From: Hippophae tibetana
Taxonomy: Eukaryota; Streptophyta; Magnoliopsida; Rosales; Elaeagnaceae
Length of the DNA stretch: 64,000 bases
Assembly (NCBI GenBank): GCA_037013495.1
Contig: CM072812.1
Coordinates: 70,253,340 to 70,317,339 of the forward strand
Direction of reading: 5' to 3'
Numbering within the stretch: position 1 is the first letter of the stretch; each line of letters begins with the position of its first letter. The translations under genes were made by a program, and so were the position numbers. Below the pieces are notes generated by a model that was not told the origin of the DNA, did not search any database, and was given only the letters and a program-made list of their open reading frames with translations. Of this stretch, positions 11,512 to 23,604 are shown piece after piece.

Positions 11512-11734
11512 ATGTAACCACCTAACAGATAACCATAGCTGCATTATAAATAAATATAGATAGGTAGTACAATAAAGCAACATATAAAATTCAGTAAATA
11601 AAAATCAAGTGATAAATATTAAATTCTTTCAAATCAGAGTTTAAACTTCAATATATAGAGAAATGTACCATTTAAACTTTGATTGTACTAACCACACATT
11701 TGAGCATGCATAACCTCAGATATAATAAGGTCAA
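11512..11734. repeat. 223-bp direct duplication, right copy
   Basis: This is the second copy of the block at 9770-9992. It is followed directly by CCTATATAGAAACCC, which runs on into the right LTR-like repeat of Copia-4. The original locus therefore probably read ATTGATATAC, one copy of the block, then CCTATATAG. Confidence 0.93.
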
Positions 11735-11747
11735 CCTATATAGAAAC

Positions 11748-12855
11748 CCTATCTATGTGGTAACATCCTTTGGTTTCTCAAGGCGACCACTTAGCAGTAA
11801 ACAATCTACTAAACAATAAATCGTTTATAACTTTGAAAGAAATGAAACCAATATTACCACTATTAGTTGGAACCTTCATCCTCATTGCATATTATTGCTC
11901 TTGCTTAATGCCTCTACAACAAACTAGTTCAACACACGAACCTAGCTCACGTCCAAAGCCAACATCACCTAATGTGGTGTGATAGGAAACCAAGGATTAG
12001 TAATGAGTAAAGTGCACAAACAATAAAACTACCCTCAAACATGAACAGCCGATAAAAAAACAAGGATACATAGTCCACAAAAAACCACCAAGGGACACAC
12101 AGTCCAAGATGTAAGAACTCAAAGAATTTAACTCTGCCCAATCTTACAAAGAGGTTTTCACATATAAAAAGTTACACAAAGGAAACTACTAGCCAACACA
12201 CGACTGATCCAACTTAAACCACTTGCAAACATTACCTTTAGTACTCACCACTTATAAGCATTGTTTTGTTCACACAATCAAGAATCAATAATATTGAGCA
12301 ACACACAAAGTATTAGTGATTTAGATATAGAAAGAATGAGATGTCTATTTGATAAAACACCACTATATTTTTCTGGATACAAAATAAGAAGATATGGTTG
12401 GTATTTATAGAACTCAAATTTTCCACCTTGTAAGCCATCTGGCTAGCCACCTTGCCAAGGGTGGTGTCTAGCTTGTTTATGAGGTACTAAAAAGTCACAT
12501 TTTTTGTTCCAAAATTATCTAGTACATTCCATAAAAACCCGTATCCAAAATTAACCAAAAACATAAGTGACAACATTACCTTGCTCGTATGCTCGCTTGT
12601 TGAAAACCAACACTTTATTTAACATGCACACTATGAAAACCAACATTATGATGTGTGTAAACATACACACTATGAAAACCAACATTATGGTGTGTGTAAG
12701 CATGCTTAGATACAAAGTGTTTCTACATATGTGTATGTGTATGTGTATTATTGATCTGCAGTAACCAACTTTACACAAAGGAAGAAAAATACACTAAGTA
12801 AGAATGAAATAGACACTATGCTTTATACAAGAGAAGCCAACATATAGACATGAGT
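11748..12855 (-). repeat. Diverged LTR-like repeat, right copy (Copia-4)
   Basis: This is the counterpart of 5560-6512. It has a short internal direct repeat at about 12625-12700, where CACACTATGAAAACCAACAT occurs twice within ~45 bp. Open frames on both strands at 12551-12778 arise from that repeat and are not genes. Confidence 0.45.
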
Positions 12856-13070
12856 TCAACATAACTTACAAATACAAATATAATTTAAAATAGAAAACTA
12901 AGTCACAGATAAAAAAAATTATAAGAAAAACTTGACCCTTATTAACATCATCCTCTGTAGTCTTCTTAGGTTGATTTGATATACTAGTATCCACACCTTT
13001 CTTCTTATACATCCAACGACAAAATAAGATTCAAAAAATTTGGGTTGAAATACAAAAACCATATCAAATA
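12856..13070. other. No gene recognised
   Basis: AT-rich sequence with no coding or repeat signal that I can identify. It ends in the AAATA target duplication of the TRIM element (13066-13070). Confidence 0.5.
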
Positions 13071-13373
13071 TATTGGAGATAAAATTAAGGAGTAATTTAA
13101 AGAGTAAATTAAGGAGTTGTCATTCTTAATTTAAGGAGTAATTCAAGGAGTAAAACAAGGAATCATTAATTCAAGGAGTAAAACAAGGAATCCTTAATTG
13201 AAAGAGTAAATGAAGGAATGTTTAATTCAAAGAGTAAATCTCCTTATATATAGCTATAGAATTGTAATGAAAATATGAAAGAAACAATACAATTTTGAGA
13301 GAGTTTGTTTTATTTGGCAAGGCCTTTAGGTCTTGGCCTTTGGCCTTGACGTTTTCAAAACCAATTTTCAACA

Positions 13374-13385
13374 TGGTATCAGAGC
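13374..13385 (+). other. Primer-binding site of the TRIM
   Basis: TGGTATCAGAGC is the exact complement of the 3' end of plant initiator tRNA-Met and directly abuts the LTR end ACA. Confidence 0.9.
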
Positions 13386-13479
13386 AAGTCGATCTTCTAG
13401 AAAAAAAATTGTTATTCCTCTCCTCAAAGTGCGTTTGGCACTCTATGAGAGCGATTTCTTATTCTATTTGTTTTTTCAA

Positions 13480-13980
13480 ACCAAATTTCTTGGCGATGAT
13501 GGATTAATCTCTCCTGCAATTTCTACCTACCTGATGTGAAGGAGGAGTATTGTGGTAAAAGGAAAGATCTCACATTGAAACCAAGCTCTTGGCGATGATG
13601 GATTAAATCTCTCTTGTAGCTTCTACCGACTTGATGTGGAAGAGGAGTATTATGGTAAAAGGAAAGGTCCCACATTGAAACCAAGCTCTTGGCGATGATG
13701 GATTAAATCTCTCCTGTAGCTTCTACCTACCTGATGTGGAGGAGGAGTGTTGTGGTTAAAAGAAAGGTCCCACATTGAAACCAAGCTCTTGGCGATGATG
13801 GATTAAATCTTTCCTACAGCTTCTACCTACCTGATGTGGAGGAGTAGTATTGTGGTAAAAGAAAAGGTCTCACATTGAAACCAAGCTCTTGGCGATGATG
13901 GATTAAATCTCTCTTGTAGCTCCTACCTGTCCGATATGGAGGGAAAGTATTGTGGTAAAAGGAAAGGTCCCACATCGACA
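13480..13980 (+). repeat. 100-bp tandem repeat, five copies, inside the TRIM
   Basis: The marker TTGGCGATGATGGATTAA recurs at about 13490, 13589, 13689, 13789 and 13889, a period of 99-100 bp. Each unit also holds TTCTACCTACCTGATGTGGA and a GGTCCCACATTGAAACCAAG block. The copies differ by a few scattered changes. The open frames at 13295-13539 belong to this repeat and the LTR and are not genes. Confidence 0.93.
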
Positions 13981-14492
13981 ACAATAATTTTTTTTTTTGC
14001 TATCTTAATCAGCATTTTTTGTTAGTTTTACATTTACTGCCTTAACTTCTCATCAGTTTCAACGACTTCTGTTCAAGCTTAGATCCATAAACCTTATGGA
14101 TCCAGCTTGAGGGGGAGTAATAGAGATAAAATGAAGGAGTAAATTAAGGAGTGTTAACTTCTTAATTCAATGAGTAAATCAAGAACCTTAATTTAAGGAG
14201 TAATTCAAGGAGTAAAACAAGGAATCCTTAATTGAAGGAGTAAAACAAGGAATCCTTAATTGAAGGAGTAAATCAAGAATTGTTTAATTCAAAGAGTAAA
14301 TCGAGGAATGTTTAATTCAAAGAGTAAATCGAGGAATGTTTAATTCAAAGAGTAAATCTCCTTATATATAGCTATAGAATTGTAACGAAAATATGAAAGA
14401 AATAATACAATTTTGAGAGAGCTTGTTTTATTTGACAAGACCTTTAGGCCTTTGGCCTTTGGCTTTAGCGTTTTCAACATCAATTTTCAACA

Positions 14493-16138
14493 AAATATAA
14501 AACAAAAAAAAAACATAACAAAATTTCTAAAATGCAAAAATAGAAACAAAACTTTCAAAAATCCAAGATAATGTACAAGATAATAAAAAATTCAAATAAC
14601 AACAAAAAACACAAAAAATCAATGAATAAACATAATCAAATTTTAAGTAATAAATAACTTACTTCGTAGTTATTTACTTTAACGTACAAAACTTAGAACA
14701 AAAAATAACAAATAACAAATCAAACAAATAAAATTGAAATATATATAAAAAACACAATAAATAATAGAAAAACATATGAGTTATGAGTTTTAAAAAACTC
14801 ACCTCAGTAAGTCATGAAAGCAAAACTATATAAAATCAAATGCAGAAAATTCAAATATATGTAATATAATAGATAATGATGATGAATCAACAGAATCAAA
14901 CAAGAAAACTTTCCAATTTGTAAAGAAAATAAAAAAAGATATTAGTTAGCGACCAATAAATAAAGAGAGAAACAAAATAGAGAAAATGAAAAAACACTGA
15001 TAAAAACAAAAAAAAAAAATCAAAACAACACTACGTACCAGTAGCGCACTAATGAAGACATGAAAATGCACAAACAATGTTTGAAAAAACAAGAAAAATC
15101 AATAAGAAAATTGTGGAAAATCACAACAATGGACAAAAAAAAATTAGAGAGAAGAAGGAAATGTAAAATAGAGAATTAGCCAAAAAAGTATTTAAGCCTT
15201 CCGAAAATATTTTCGTGTCGTGAGTTGGGGTAAAATAGCATCCTCACTGATATGGGCTCTAGTTTGAGCCAATTTCACCCGTTTGACCCTATAACGTAAA
15301 CATATAGCCTTTAATTTGTTTAGCTTATTGGAATCCACCTTTTTTATGTGCCAAAAAAAAAACAGAGAGTACATTATTGTACCCTTTTAATTCGTAAGAG
15401 AACTTATCATGAATACATTTAGTACAAACCCCCGTGAAAAAAAGAGAAGTAATGAAAGTAGAAAACAGATTACAATAAAAAAAATGTACGGAAAGAAATA
15501 GGTTGGGAGTCGTATAGAAATTTGTTAAAATCCAAAAGGATGAGAGGTTATGACATGTAATATTTTATATTATGTGTATCTTTGAATGTAACCATTCTAT
15601 ATCAGTGGACAATGAATTGAAAGGTAAGCCTACGGGGTTTGTGTATAATATTTGCATAATCTCAAGACCAATAATTTTGTTCTAGGAATATTATGCATAA
15701 GATTATCTGGTATAAAAGTTATAGGTTTGTGATTAGATGGATGTCTAAGAATTGATCAGGTAAGTGAAATTATTCTTTGAAGAAGAATGAGACTTAGATA
15801 ATCTATGTATTGAATGTTATGTGAAATCTTTGAGATAAATGTATAATTGATATGATAGTTAGTGTCTTTGTTTATTTTTCTATTTTTATTTCTTCATTAG
15901 TTTAATTTAGTTTAGTTGTGATGTTTATTGGTATCATCACTAGAAGTCCTCACGAGATTATAATTCTTTCACTATGACACCCTAGGATTTTAAAGGCTTG
16001 TTACATATGTTAAATACAACGGTGTCAATCTATGAAAATGATTTAGGTTAGGTTAGGATAGGTTGATTTAATCTCCTTTTGAAAGAAACTTTGATTGCTT
16101 ATCTTGCTAAGGATTAGCTAGAAATTGATTGGGGCTTG
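14493..16138. other. No gene recognised
   Basis: About 1.6 kb of AT-rich sequence. From 14500 to 15180 it is A-rich and low in complexity. A slightly richer part (15190-15375) contains a 60-codon frame on the minus strand with no recognisable motif. I see no paired repeat inside the window for this stretch. Confidence 0.5.
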
Positions 16139-17854
16139 TGATACATGCCTAAAAATATGTATATCTTGTCATTTATAGAGGCTAAAAGAATGAATTAGGT
16201 TTTAATATTGTATTTTTACTTAAGTATTTTATAAATTATGTTTTTGGAATATATTGGGCATTGTTGTCATAGTACAAAATACATCAAGGAGGGGTCAAAA
16301 AATGAAAGTGAGAAAAATAATAGTGCACCACGTCATGAGTATATATATGTCGCAACACCACTCTCTTAGATGGAATTTCACTGAACCAAAAACAAGGTGG
16401 TGATGGCATGAGTCTAAGCACGCCGTGGCTCGTGTTCAACACTCTTAATCCCACTTACTCTAGATTTTATAGGCCTAGAATTCTGATTATTTTAAGCCTC
16501 TACAATCCTAATCCTAATTACATTGTGTGTAACTCTTGCATTATAAATAGGTAACTAGAGTTAACCACAAAGAAGGCACAAATTTAGACATAGAATTTAT
16601 AGAAAATACACTTAGGTCTACAGAGAATTTGGAAGCTAGAGGCAATTAAGGAGTTGGAGATGAGCCTTAGACATTAGTCTTAGTTTCTTCTTCATCTTGT
16701 TTTCTATGATTTTAATTATGATTCTTTCAGATTCCATGCCTAGTTAATTTATTTATGTTATTTTGTGCAATTTCTAAGCCCTAAACTATGACTTGATTAA
16801 TTAAATGTCATGTTTAATTTTTAGTTTCAATTCTTGATTTTTGATGTGTTTGACTCTATGTATAAATTTCAAAACTATACATCTATGAATTAGAGTAACT
16901 AACTAATTTATTGCATGTGTATGTTTATATCTATCTAAGATGTTAGTATGTAATTGCTCGTGCTTGTTTAGCTATCTTCCTTTTAGAACTTAATGTAATG
17001 AATAAATTAAGTCTAGTGAGTGAACGTCTTTTATTAATCAACATACAACAAGAAAATGTGGGTTGTCTTAAGTGTATCTTGATTTGTAAAGCTAAAGTTT
17101 AGAATTTAAGGATAGTTCTAGGTTACAATAATAATTTAGGATTAAGAAACTAAGTATTGATTCATGACATAATTGGTTAGATTAAAATTTAGTGGTGATG
17201 ATAGTCCTACAATCACATGTTTCTCATTATTTGTGTGCTCGTTATTATTTTTATTGTTTAAATTTTTATTTTTATTTTAAAATAATTTTCAAAACCCCGC
17301 TTTTCTCATTAACTAATAAGTTAATAAGTAGTGGTGGTCACTACTACAAAAATGAGTATTTAAGTCACTGTGTAAAGTCATTTTTTTCTAAAAACATGAC
17401 TTGTAATGAATTTAAATTCGGTTCGGTGTAGAACCAACGCTATCCATATCAACTGACGTGACATCCAACGTGGATAGCGTCAGTTTTCCACGCCAACCGA
17501 TGCTATCTCATATTTTTTAAATTAAAAAATGGATGAAGTAAATACAATTAAAATTAATTATTATTTTATTTGACTCTTTAGAATTTAAGTTTGATATAAA
17601 TAATATAATTTTTCCTTTTTTTTAGACAATTAGTTTTAAAAATTATATAATTTTGTTTATTTGTTTAAATATTTAAATTTATATAAGTACCTACAATATA
17701 TCTTTATTTAATTTTGTGTATATATATATGTTTTAATTAAATATTATTCTAAAGTTATTATTTTTTTCTTTTTCTATAGTACGTACATACGCATATGCAT
17801 ATATAGTATAAAGAAAATAATAAATGACAACAAAAAAAACAATTAAATTGCAAG

Positions 17855-17895
17855 GATAGCGTCGGTTGACGTGGTGAACCGACGCTATCCGCGTG
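17855..17895. repeat. Subterminal inverted repeat of the CACTA
   Basis: GGATAGCGTCGGTTGACGTG runs into GGTGAACCGACGCTATCC, a near-perfect palindrome of ~38 bp. CACTA subterminal repeats of this sort are the binding sites for the element's accessory protein in the En/Spm family; that role is inferred here. Confidence 0.75.
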
Positions 17896-17908
17896 GATAA
17901 ATTTATTG

Positions 17909-19165
17909 TGCGTGGATAAATTTATTTATATATAAATAATTATATTTTATTAAGTAGAATTTTATAGCTTATTATTTAATTTGTTTTATTTTTTGTATAA
18001 ATTTTTGATTTAGGTATGTTTTTTATTTTTCTTGTTATTACGTTTGACTCATTTTATGTGGAAATAATATCTGAAATGTTGTGGGTTTCATGGATTATAT
18101 ATATTTACTGTGCATGGATAAATTTATTTATATATAAATAATTATATTTTATTAAGTAGAATTTTGTAACTTATTATTTAGTTTGTTTTATTTTTTGTAT
18201 AAATTTTTGATTTAGGTATGTTTTTTTATTTTGCTTGTTATTACGTTTGGCTTATTTTATGTGAAAATAATATCTGAAATGTTGTGGATTTGATGGATTA
18301 TATATATTTACTGTGCGTGGATAAATTTATTTATATGTAAATAATTATATTTTATTAAGAAGAATTTTGCAGCTTATTATTTAGTTTGTTTTATTTTTTG
18401 TATAAATTTTTTGATTTAGGTATGTTTTTTATTTTGCTTGTTATTACGTTTGACTTATTTTATGTGTAAATAATATCTGAAATATTGTGGGTTTGATGGA
18501 TTATATATATTTACTGTGTGTGGATAAATTTATTTATATATAAATAATTATATTATATTAAGTAGCTTATTATTTAGTTTGTTTTATTTTTTGTATAAAT
18601 TTTTGATTTAGGTATGTTTTTTATTTTACTTGTTATTACTTTTGACTTATTTTATGTGGAAATAATATCTGAAATGTTGTGGGTTTGATGAATTATATAT
18701 ATTTACTGTGCGTGGATAAATTAACTTATATATAAATAATTATATTTTATTAAGTAGAATTTTGCAGCTTATTATTTAGTTTGTTTTATTTTTTGTATAA
18801 ATTTTTGATTTAGGTATGTTTTTTATTTTGCTTGTTATCACGTTTGACTTATTTTATGTGGAAATAATATCTGAAATATTGTGGGTTTGATGGATTATAT
18901 ATATTTATTATGTGTGGATAAATATATTAATATATAAATAATTATATTTTATTAAGTAGAATTTTGCAACTTATTATTTAGTTTGTTTTATTTTTTGTAT
19001 AAATTTTTGATTTAGGTATGTTTTTTATTTTGCTTGTTATTACGTTTGACTTATTTTATGTCGAATTAATATTTGAAATGTTATGAGTTTGATGGATTAT
19101 ATATATTTACTATACGTGGATAAATTTATTTATATATAAATAATTATATTTTATTAAGTAGTGAA
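17909..19165 (+). repeat. ~202-bp tandem repeat array, about six units
   Basis: The marker TGCGTGGATAAATTTA(T/C)TTA recurs at about 17909, 18111, 18314, 18517, 18709, 18911 and 19113, mostly 202-203 bp apart, with one shorter unit of ~192. Each unit contains TATAAATTTTTGATTTAGGT and GTTTGACTTATTTTATGTGG. The array lies between the 5' subterminal region and the transposase frames, in the position of a first intron. The mini-CACTA keeps about one diverged unit. Confidence 0.92.
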
Positions 19166-19329
19166 TAGAGGAAAAATAATATATTTTTTTAAATTTTTAA
19201 GAAATTATATTGGTATAAGAGTTATACGTGCTATCTATTTACTCTTTTAAAAATTATAAATATATATTTATAATTTAAATAATATATATATATACATATA
19301 TTAATAAAAATCAAATAATAACTAAAAGG

Positions 19330-19361
<32 letters not shown>

Positions 19362-19362
19362 T
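19330..19362. repeat. (TTA)n microsatellite
   Basis: About ten TTA/ATT triplets in a row lie just before the transposase frames. Confidence 0.85.
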
Positions 19363-19500
19363 ATATATGATACTTATGTGTTAAAATGTTAAATATGTTA
19401 CTATAGTAGTCCTTACTTCTATAAAATGTTATATACGTATAATTAATTTTACTTTTTAATTATGATATAGTAACATGTTTAGAAATTAGAATCAACTAAA

Positions 19501-20693
19501 GTGATTGGTTTTTATATATTCATGGTGCTAAATAAGAATGTGAGTGGATTACATACATCTTATCATAATGTACAAGTAGAAAATATGTTTCATGGTGTTA
19601 AAGATGAATTACGCGAGGATGATCCCAAAACCTTTAAAAAACTTATAGAAGATGCTGAAAAACCGTTGTATCCAAACTGCAAAAAATACACTAAAATGTC
19701 GAGATTGGTTCATTTGTACAATGTGAAGGAAAATATGGTTTTTCTGACAAGGGATTCACAGAATTACTAAATCTACTAGTCGATATGTTTCCTGAGGGTA
19801 TTGAATTGCCATCTTCAATGTATAAAGTGAAGAAATCTCTTAGTCGATTTGGCATGGAATATCAGAAGAATCACGCTTGTCCAAATGATTGCATTCTTTA
19901 TAGAAAAGAATATGAGACATTACATGATTGTCCTATGTGTAAAGAATCGAGATGGAAGCATGGTACAAATGAGAGTACAACACATAAGAAAGGCGTGCTT
20001 GCAAAGGTTCTTTGGTATTTTTCTCCGATTCCTCGCTTTCAAAGGTTGTTCAATAGTAAAGATACATCAAAGTTGTTGACTTGGCATTCAGATAATCGAT
20101 CTGATGATGGGGTGCTACATCATCCTTGTGATTCTCCAAATTGGAAAGTAGTAGATAATTTATCTCCTCAATTTTCATTTGATCTGCGTAATCTTCATCT
20201 TGCCATTGCTGCTGATGGAATTAATCCATATAGTTCCCTCAATAGTTGGCCAGTAATTATGATAACATACAACCTTCCTCTCTGGTTGTGTATGAAAAGA
20301 AAATTCATGATGTTAAGATTATTGATCTCAAGATTGAAACAACTCGGTGTTGATATTGATGTATATTTGTAGCCTCTGATAGATGATTTAAAGACGTTGT
20401 GGAATGATGGTGTAAATGTTTACAATGCACATAAAGAAGAACACTTTAACTTGAAGGGGATCCTTTTAAGGACAATTAATGATTTTCCTGCCTATGGAAA
20501 CTTATCAGGACATGCAACAAAAGGTTACAAGGGATGCCCTATATGTAGTGATGGAACTTTTGCAACTTATCTTGTTCACGGACGAAAGATGTCTTATAGA
20601 AGACATAAAAGATTTTTGCCATCTGGACATAAATTTAGATACCAAAATAAACCGTTCGATGGTGAAGAAGATCATGATCATGCAACTTGACAT
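19501..20693 (+). pseudogene. CACTA transposase (TNP2/Transposase_21), broken
   Basis: TNP2-type transposase binds the CACTA ends and catalyses cut-and-paste movement in the nucleus. The frame at 19501-19770 carries MFHGVKDELREDD and PLYPNCKKYTKMSRL. The frame at 19785-20372 carries FPEGIELPSSMYKVKKSL, then HACPNDCILY and CPMCKESRWK (a paired-Cys motif), LTWHSDNRSDDGVLHHPCDS, and LHLAIAADGINPYSS, which contains the conserved Asp of the family's DDE core. The frame at 20397-20690 continues with HFNLKGILLRTINDFPAYGN, LSGHATKGYKGCPIC and SYRRHKRFLP. Breaks: a frame change between 19740 and 19785, and a TAG at 20370-20372 where relatives have Gln (VYLQPLIDDLK). The order matches intact TNP2 proteins, so the family call is secure. 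Confidence 0.92.
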
Positions 20694-21760
20694 TTGCGAA
20701 GTGTTGAGATATTAAGGCAATTGAATGGTATGACATTCAAACGATATGGAAAGATGAAAAAAAACTCACTAAGGTAGGGAAATGAAAGAGGTCAACTTAT
20801 GAAATAGGTGACAATAAAAAAGAGTTTGAACTGACTTACCATGGTTGTTGAAAAAAAATCAATATTTTGGGAATTACCTTATTGGAAAGACCTACACATT
20901 CGTCACATCTTAGATGTCATGCACATTGAATAAGAATGTATGTGAGAGCTTGATTGGTACTTTACTTAATACACCTGGAAAAACAAAGGATGGAATTAAA
21001 GCAAGATTTGATTTAAAGAAACTAGGCATACGACCTGAATTGGAACCAAGGGTGAAAAATGATAAGAATCGAACATACTTATCACTAGCATCATATACAA
21101 TGTCAACAAAAGAGAAGGATGTGTTTTGTAAATGTTTGGAGGGTGTGAAAGTTCCTGATGGTTACTCATCCAACTTAAGAAATTTTGTGTCTATCATATG
21201 ACTATCATATCTTAATGCAACAGTTATTACCAGTTGCTATTAGATCAATTCTTCCAAAACATGTTCGATTATCAATAATTCGACTTTGTTCATTCTTCAA
21301 TACAATATGTAAGAAATCTATATCAATTGGCGAGTTAAATTCTTTACAGAAAGATGTTGTAGAGACTTTGTGTCTAATTGAAAAATATTTTCCTCCTTCT
21401 TTCTTCGATATAATGAATCACTTGTGTGTTCATTTAGTTTGAGAGGTTTAATTGTGTGGTTCTACTTACTTAAGGTGGATGTATCCTTTTGAGAGATATA
21501 TGCAAGTCCTTAACGGATATGTAAATAATAGAAATTGATCTGAAGGATGCATGGTGGAACGCTACATTGTTGAAGAGGTCATTGAGTTTTGTTCTGAATA
21601 CTTTAGTGGTGGCACTAAAAATGGGAATCCTACGCATAAGTTGTTCTTAGAATGTCACATGATCCAAGTAGGTAACCCTATGCTTGGTAGAAGTAATAAA
21701 TTATTTATTGATCACATTCGATGGGAAAAAGCAAACTGAATCATTTTGGTAAATAATAAT
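20694..21760 (+). pseudogene. CACTA transposase C-terminal part (DUF4218-type), broken
   Basis: Directly following the TNP2 core, the frames at 20914-21201 (MSCTLNKNVCESLIGTLLNT, then GKTKDGIKARFDLKKLGIRP) and 21185-21442 (MQQLLPVAIRSILPKHVR, then FFNTICKKSISIGELNSLQ and FPPSFFDIMNHLCVHL) match the DUF4218 region found after TNP2 in plant CACTA transposases. The frame at 21551-21739 (VERYIVEEVIEFCSEYFSGG) continues it. Between 20700 and 20914 the reading frame is lost, and at least three frame changes separate the pieces. Its exact biochemical role is unknown; it is part of the same transposase protein. Confidence 0.85.
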
Positions 21761-22520
21761 GAGGCACAACTGTACATAGAGTAGGTGATGTTCATTGTTT
21801 CATGATTGCAAAAATCATTAATTTTTTATTTAATTATTAATGATGATATATAACTTCATATATATTTAATAACATTACGTGATGCATTTAAACTTATTGA
21901 AGATCGATCCTCGTTATAAAAAAGAGAGGAGAAAAATGGTTGTATGATGAACATAAGCGAGAGCTTATTAATTGGTTTCGCAACCATGTAAGTGTCACAA
22001 AAAAATTCATGCATGTATCTTCCTAGATCTATTCAATGTTTTAAAACTTTGCTCTAAACACATTTGGTGTTTTTGTATACATAGATTCAAGATGAACTCA
22101 AAAAACCCAATCATAAAATATCAGAAAGTTTACAGTGGCTTGCACATGGGCCAAAATTCAATGTCAAAATTTGATGTTCCTAAAATTGTCAATTAATTTA
22201 TATTTCTTCATTGTTTGCAGATATTTCATGGATCTTCAAATAACAGAGCTTGTAGATGCAAATGATCCATTGGGGTATTTGAAAAGAAGGGGTTGGGCGA
22301 ATATACCTAATACTCCACTTAACCCAGAAGATAGAATACCTGTTCTATTTGATGCTACTAGTAATCCAATAGAGGAAAATGGTCAACAATTGAAATCCTC
22401 TATTGGTCGACTTGCGAAGTCCAATATACCAATCAATATAAATGATTGGTCTCAGGTTGACAATGCATAAAAGTTCAAAATATGGATAACCATTTGTGTA
22501 AGTCTCTTATATTTTATAAT

Positions 22521-22525
<5 letters not shown>

Positions 22526-22563
<38 letters not shown>
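22526..22563. repeat. (TA)n microsatellite
   Basis: About 19 TA dinucleotides inside a CACTA intron. An open frame across it only reads the repeat. Confidence 0.95.
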
Positions 22564-22568
<5 letters not shown>

Positions 22569-22913
22569 AGGTGTGTATTATATCTAATCTTTTGTACTGT
22601 GTTTTTACAGAATTGTTACAAAGTCGATGACAGTTGGAAACTTAAGTGTTATAAGATTGCAAATAAGGCGTGGAAGGAATACAAGACTTCCAGATTGGCA
22701 AGAAATTATGTCTTTCCATATTTGGAACCACTTGATGTGGTAGAGCTCTACAAAATCCCTTAAGAACACTCCTGGATTACACCTCAAGTTTGGAAAGACT
22801 TTGTGGATTATAGACGTTTAAATGAATTTCAAATTATTAGGGAAGAACATCAAAATGTACAAATGCATAACATTCTTCCTAACCGTATTGGGAGGTCTTC
22901 AAATCCTGAAGTT

Positions 22914-23138
22914 AGATATAGAATGGTATTATTATTTGTCTTAATTTATAAATATTTTTATATTTATTTTCCTCAATTTAATTTCATGTCATTGTTAATA
23001 AATTTTTCATAATTTATGTATCCTGAAGTTAGATATAGAATGGTATTATTAATTTGTCTTAATTTATAAATATTTTTATATTTATTTTCCTCAATTTAAT
23101 TTCATGTCTTTGTTAATAAATTTTTCATAATTTATGTA
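22914..23138 (+). repeat. 107-bp near-perfect tandem duplication at an exon-intron junction
   Basis: The block starting TCCTGAAGTTAGATATAGAA at 22914 recurs at 23021 with only a few differences. It covers the end of one CACTA exon (PEVRYRM) and the start of the following intron, so the donor site is present twice. Near identity points to a recent event. Confidence 0.92.
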
Positions 23139-23604
23139 GGAAGCTGAATTAGGTAGACCTGTTACCCGAACTGAATTGTACATAGAAACAAAGAATCCCA
23201 AAATGAAGAATTCAAGACCGATGTCTAAGCGAGGAGAAGAACAATTAAATAAGTTGGTTAGTAATTTCGGTTGATAAAAAGTCTTAATGATTTTTAATAA
23301 TTGATGTAGTAATGAATGATATGTTTGTGTGCTTTATTATTTGTAGAGAGCTGTTCAAGAAAAAATATCTAGGGGTGAAATAATTGAAAAGCTTAGGAGA
23401 GATGCTTTATATCATGCATTATGACGCGAGCATCCTGGTCGTGTTAGGGGAGGTAGCCAATATGATGGTTCTATGGAGTATTTTAACATTCCAAAACAAA
23501 AGCCTCAGACAGTAGGTAAGGAGAAGTACACTAAAATTGAAGAAGAATTCAACTTCTTTAAGGCCTCAGTGTTAAGTGTGATTGCCACTCTAAAAGAACA
23601 TTAA

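Larger units (their letters stand above)
13071..14492 (+). mobile_element. TRIM: small non-coding LTR retrotransposon, whole-looking
   Basis: The 5' LTR is 13071-13373 and the 3' LTR 14118-14492. Both start TATTGGAGATAAAA / TAATAGAGATAAAA, contain a CTCCTTATATATAGCTATAG promoter-like block, and end CAATTTTCAACA. The primer-binding site TGGTATCAGAGC (13374-13385) lies directly after the 5' LTR and matches initiator tRNA-Met. The polypurine tract TTGAGGGGGAG (14107-14117) lies directly before the 3' LTR. The target duplication AAATA is at 13066-13070 and 14493-14497. There is no gag or pol; the ~740 bp inside is mostly a five-copy 100-bp tandem repeat. LTR similarity is high apart from repeat-number differences in AAGGAGTAAA-type units, so it is fairly young. 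It would need proteins from an autonomous Copia. Confidence 0.93.
22220..23604 (+). pseudogene. CACTA second protein (Transposase_24-like), broken
   Basis: Several exon-like pieces in order resemble the Ptta/En/Spm (Transposase_24) accessory protein. 22220-22470 has PLGYLKRRGWANIPNTPLNP. 22610-22763 has SWKLKCYKIANKAWKEYKTS. 22764-22930 has WKDFVDYRRLNEFQIIREEH and NRIGRSSNPEVRY. 23141-23265 has GRPVTRTELYIETKNPK. 23347-23604 has RAVQEKISRGEIIEKLRRDA and GGSQYDGSMEYF, and ends with a coiled-coil-like FFKASVLSVIATLKEH. Introns between pieces have plausible donors and acceptors, such as RYRM|GTATTATT and ATTTATGTAG|GAAGCTG. In-frame stops occur after KIP near 22760 and after ALYHAL near 23422. 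The 3-part order and the position after TNP2 support the call. Confidence 0.75.

Noticed and set aside
9770-11734. A small LTR element with 223-bp LTRs
   Set aside because: The blocks lack TG..CA tips, a primer site and a polypurine tract, and the interior is a piece of a known LTR family.
13480-13980. CRISPR-like regular repeats
   Set aside because: The 100-bp units are contiguous without unique spacers and lie inside a plant TRIM element.
15192-15374. 60-codon minus-strand frame as a small gene
   Set aside because: No motif, no second copy and no clear promoter or splice signals; the length is expected by chance.
22482-22763. 93-codon frame as one protein
   Set aside because: Its first part is a (TA)n microsatellite read as Tyr-Ile; only the part after about 22610 is real CACTA coding.
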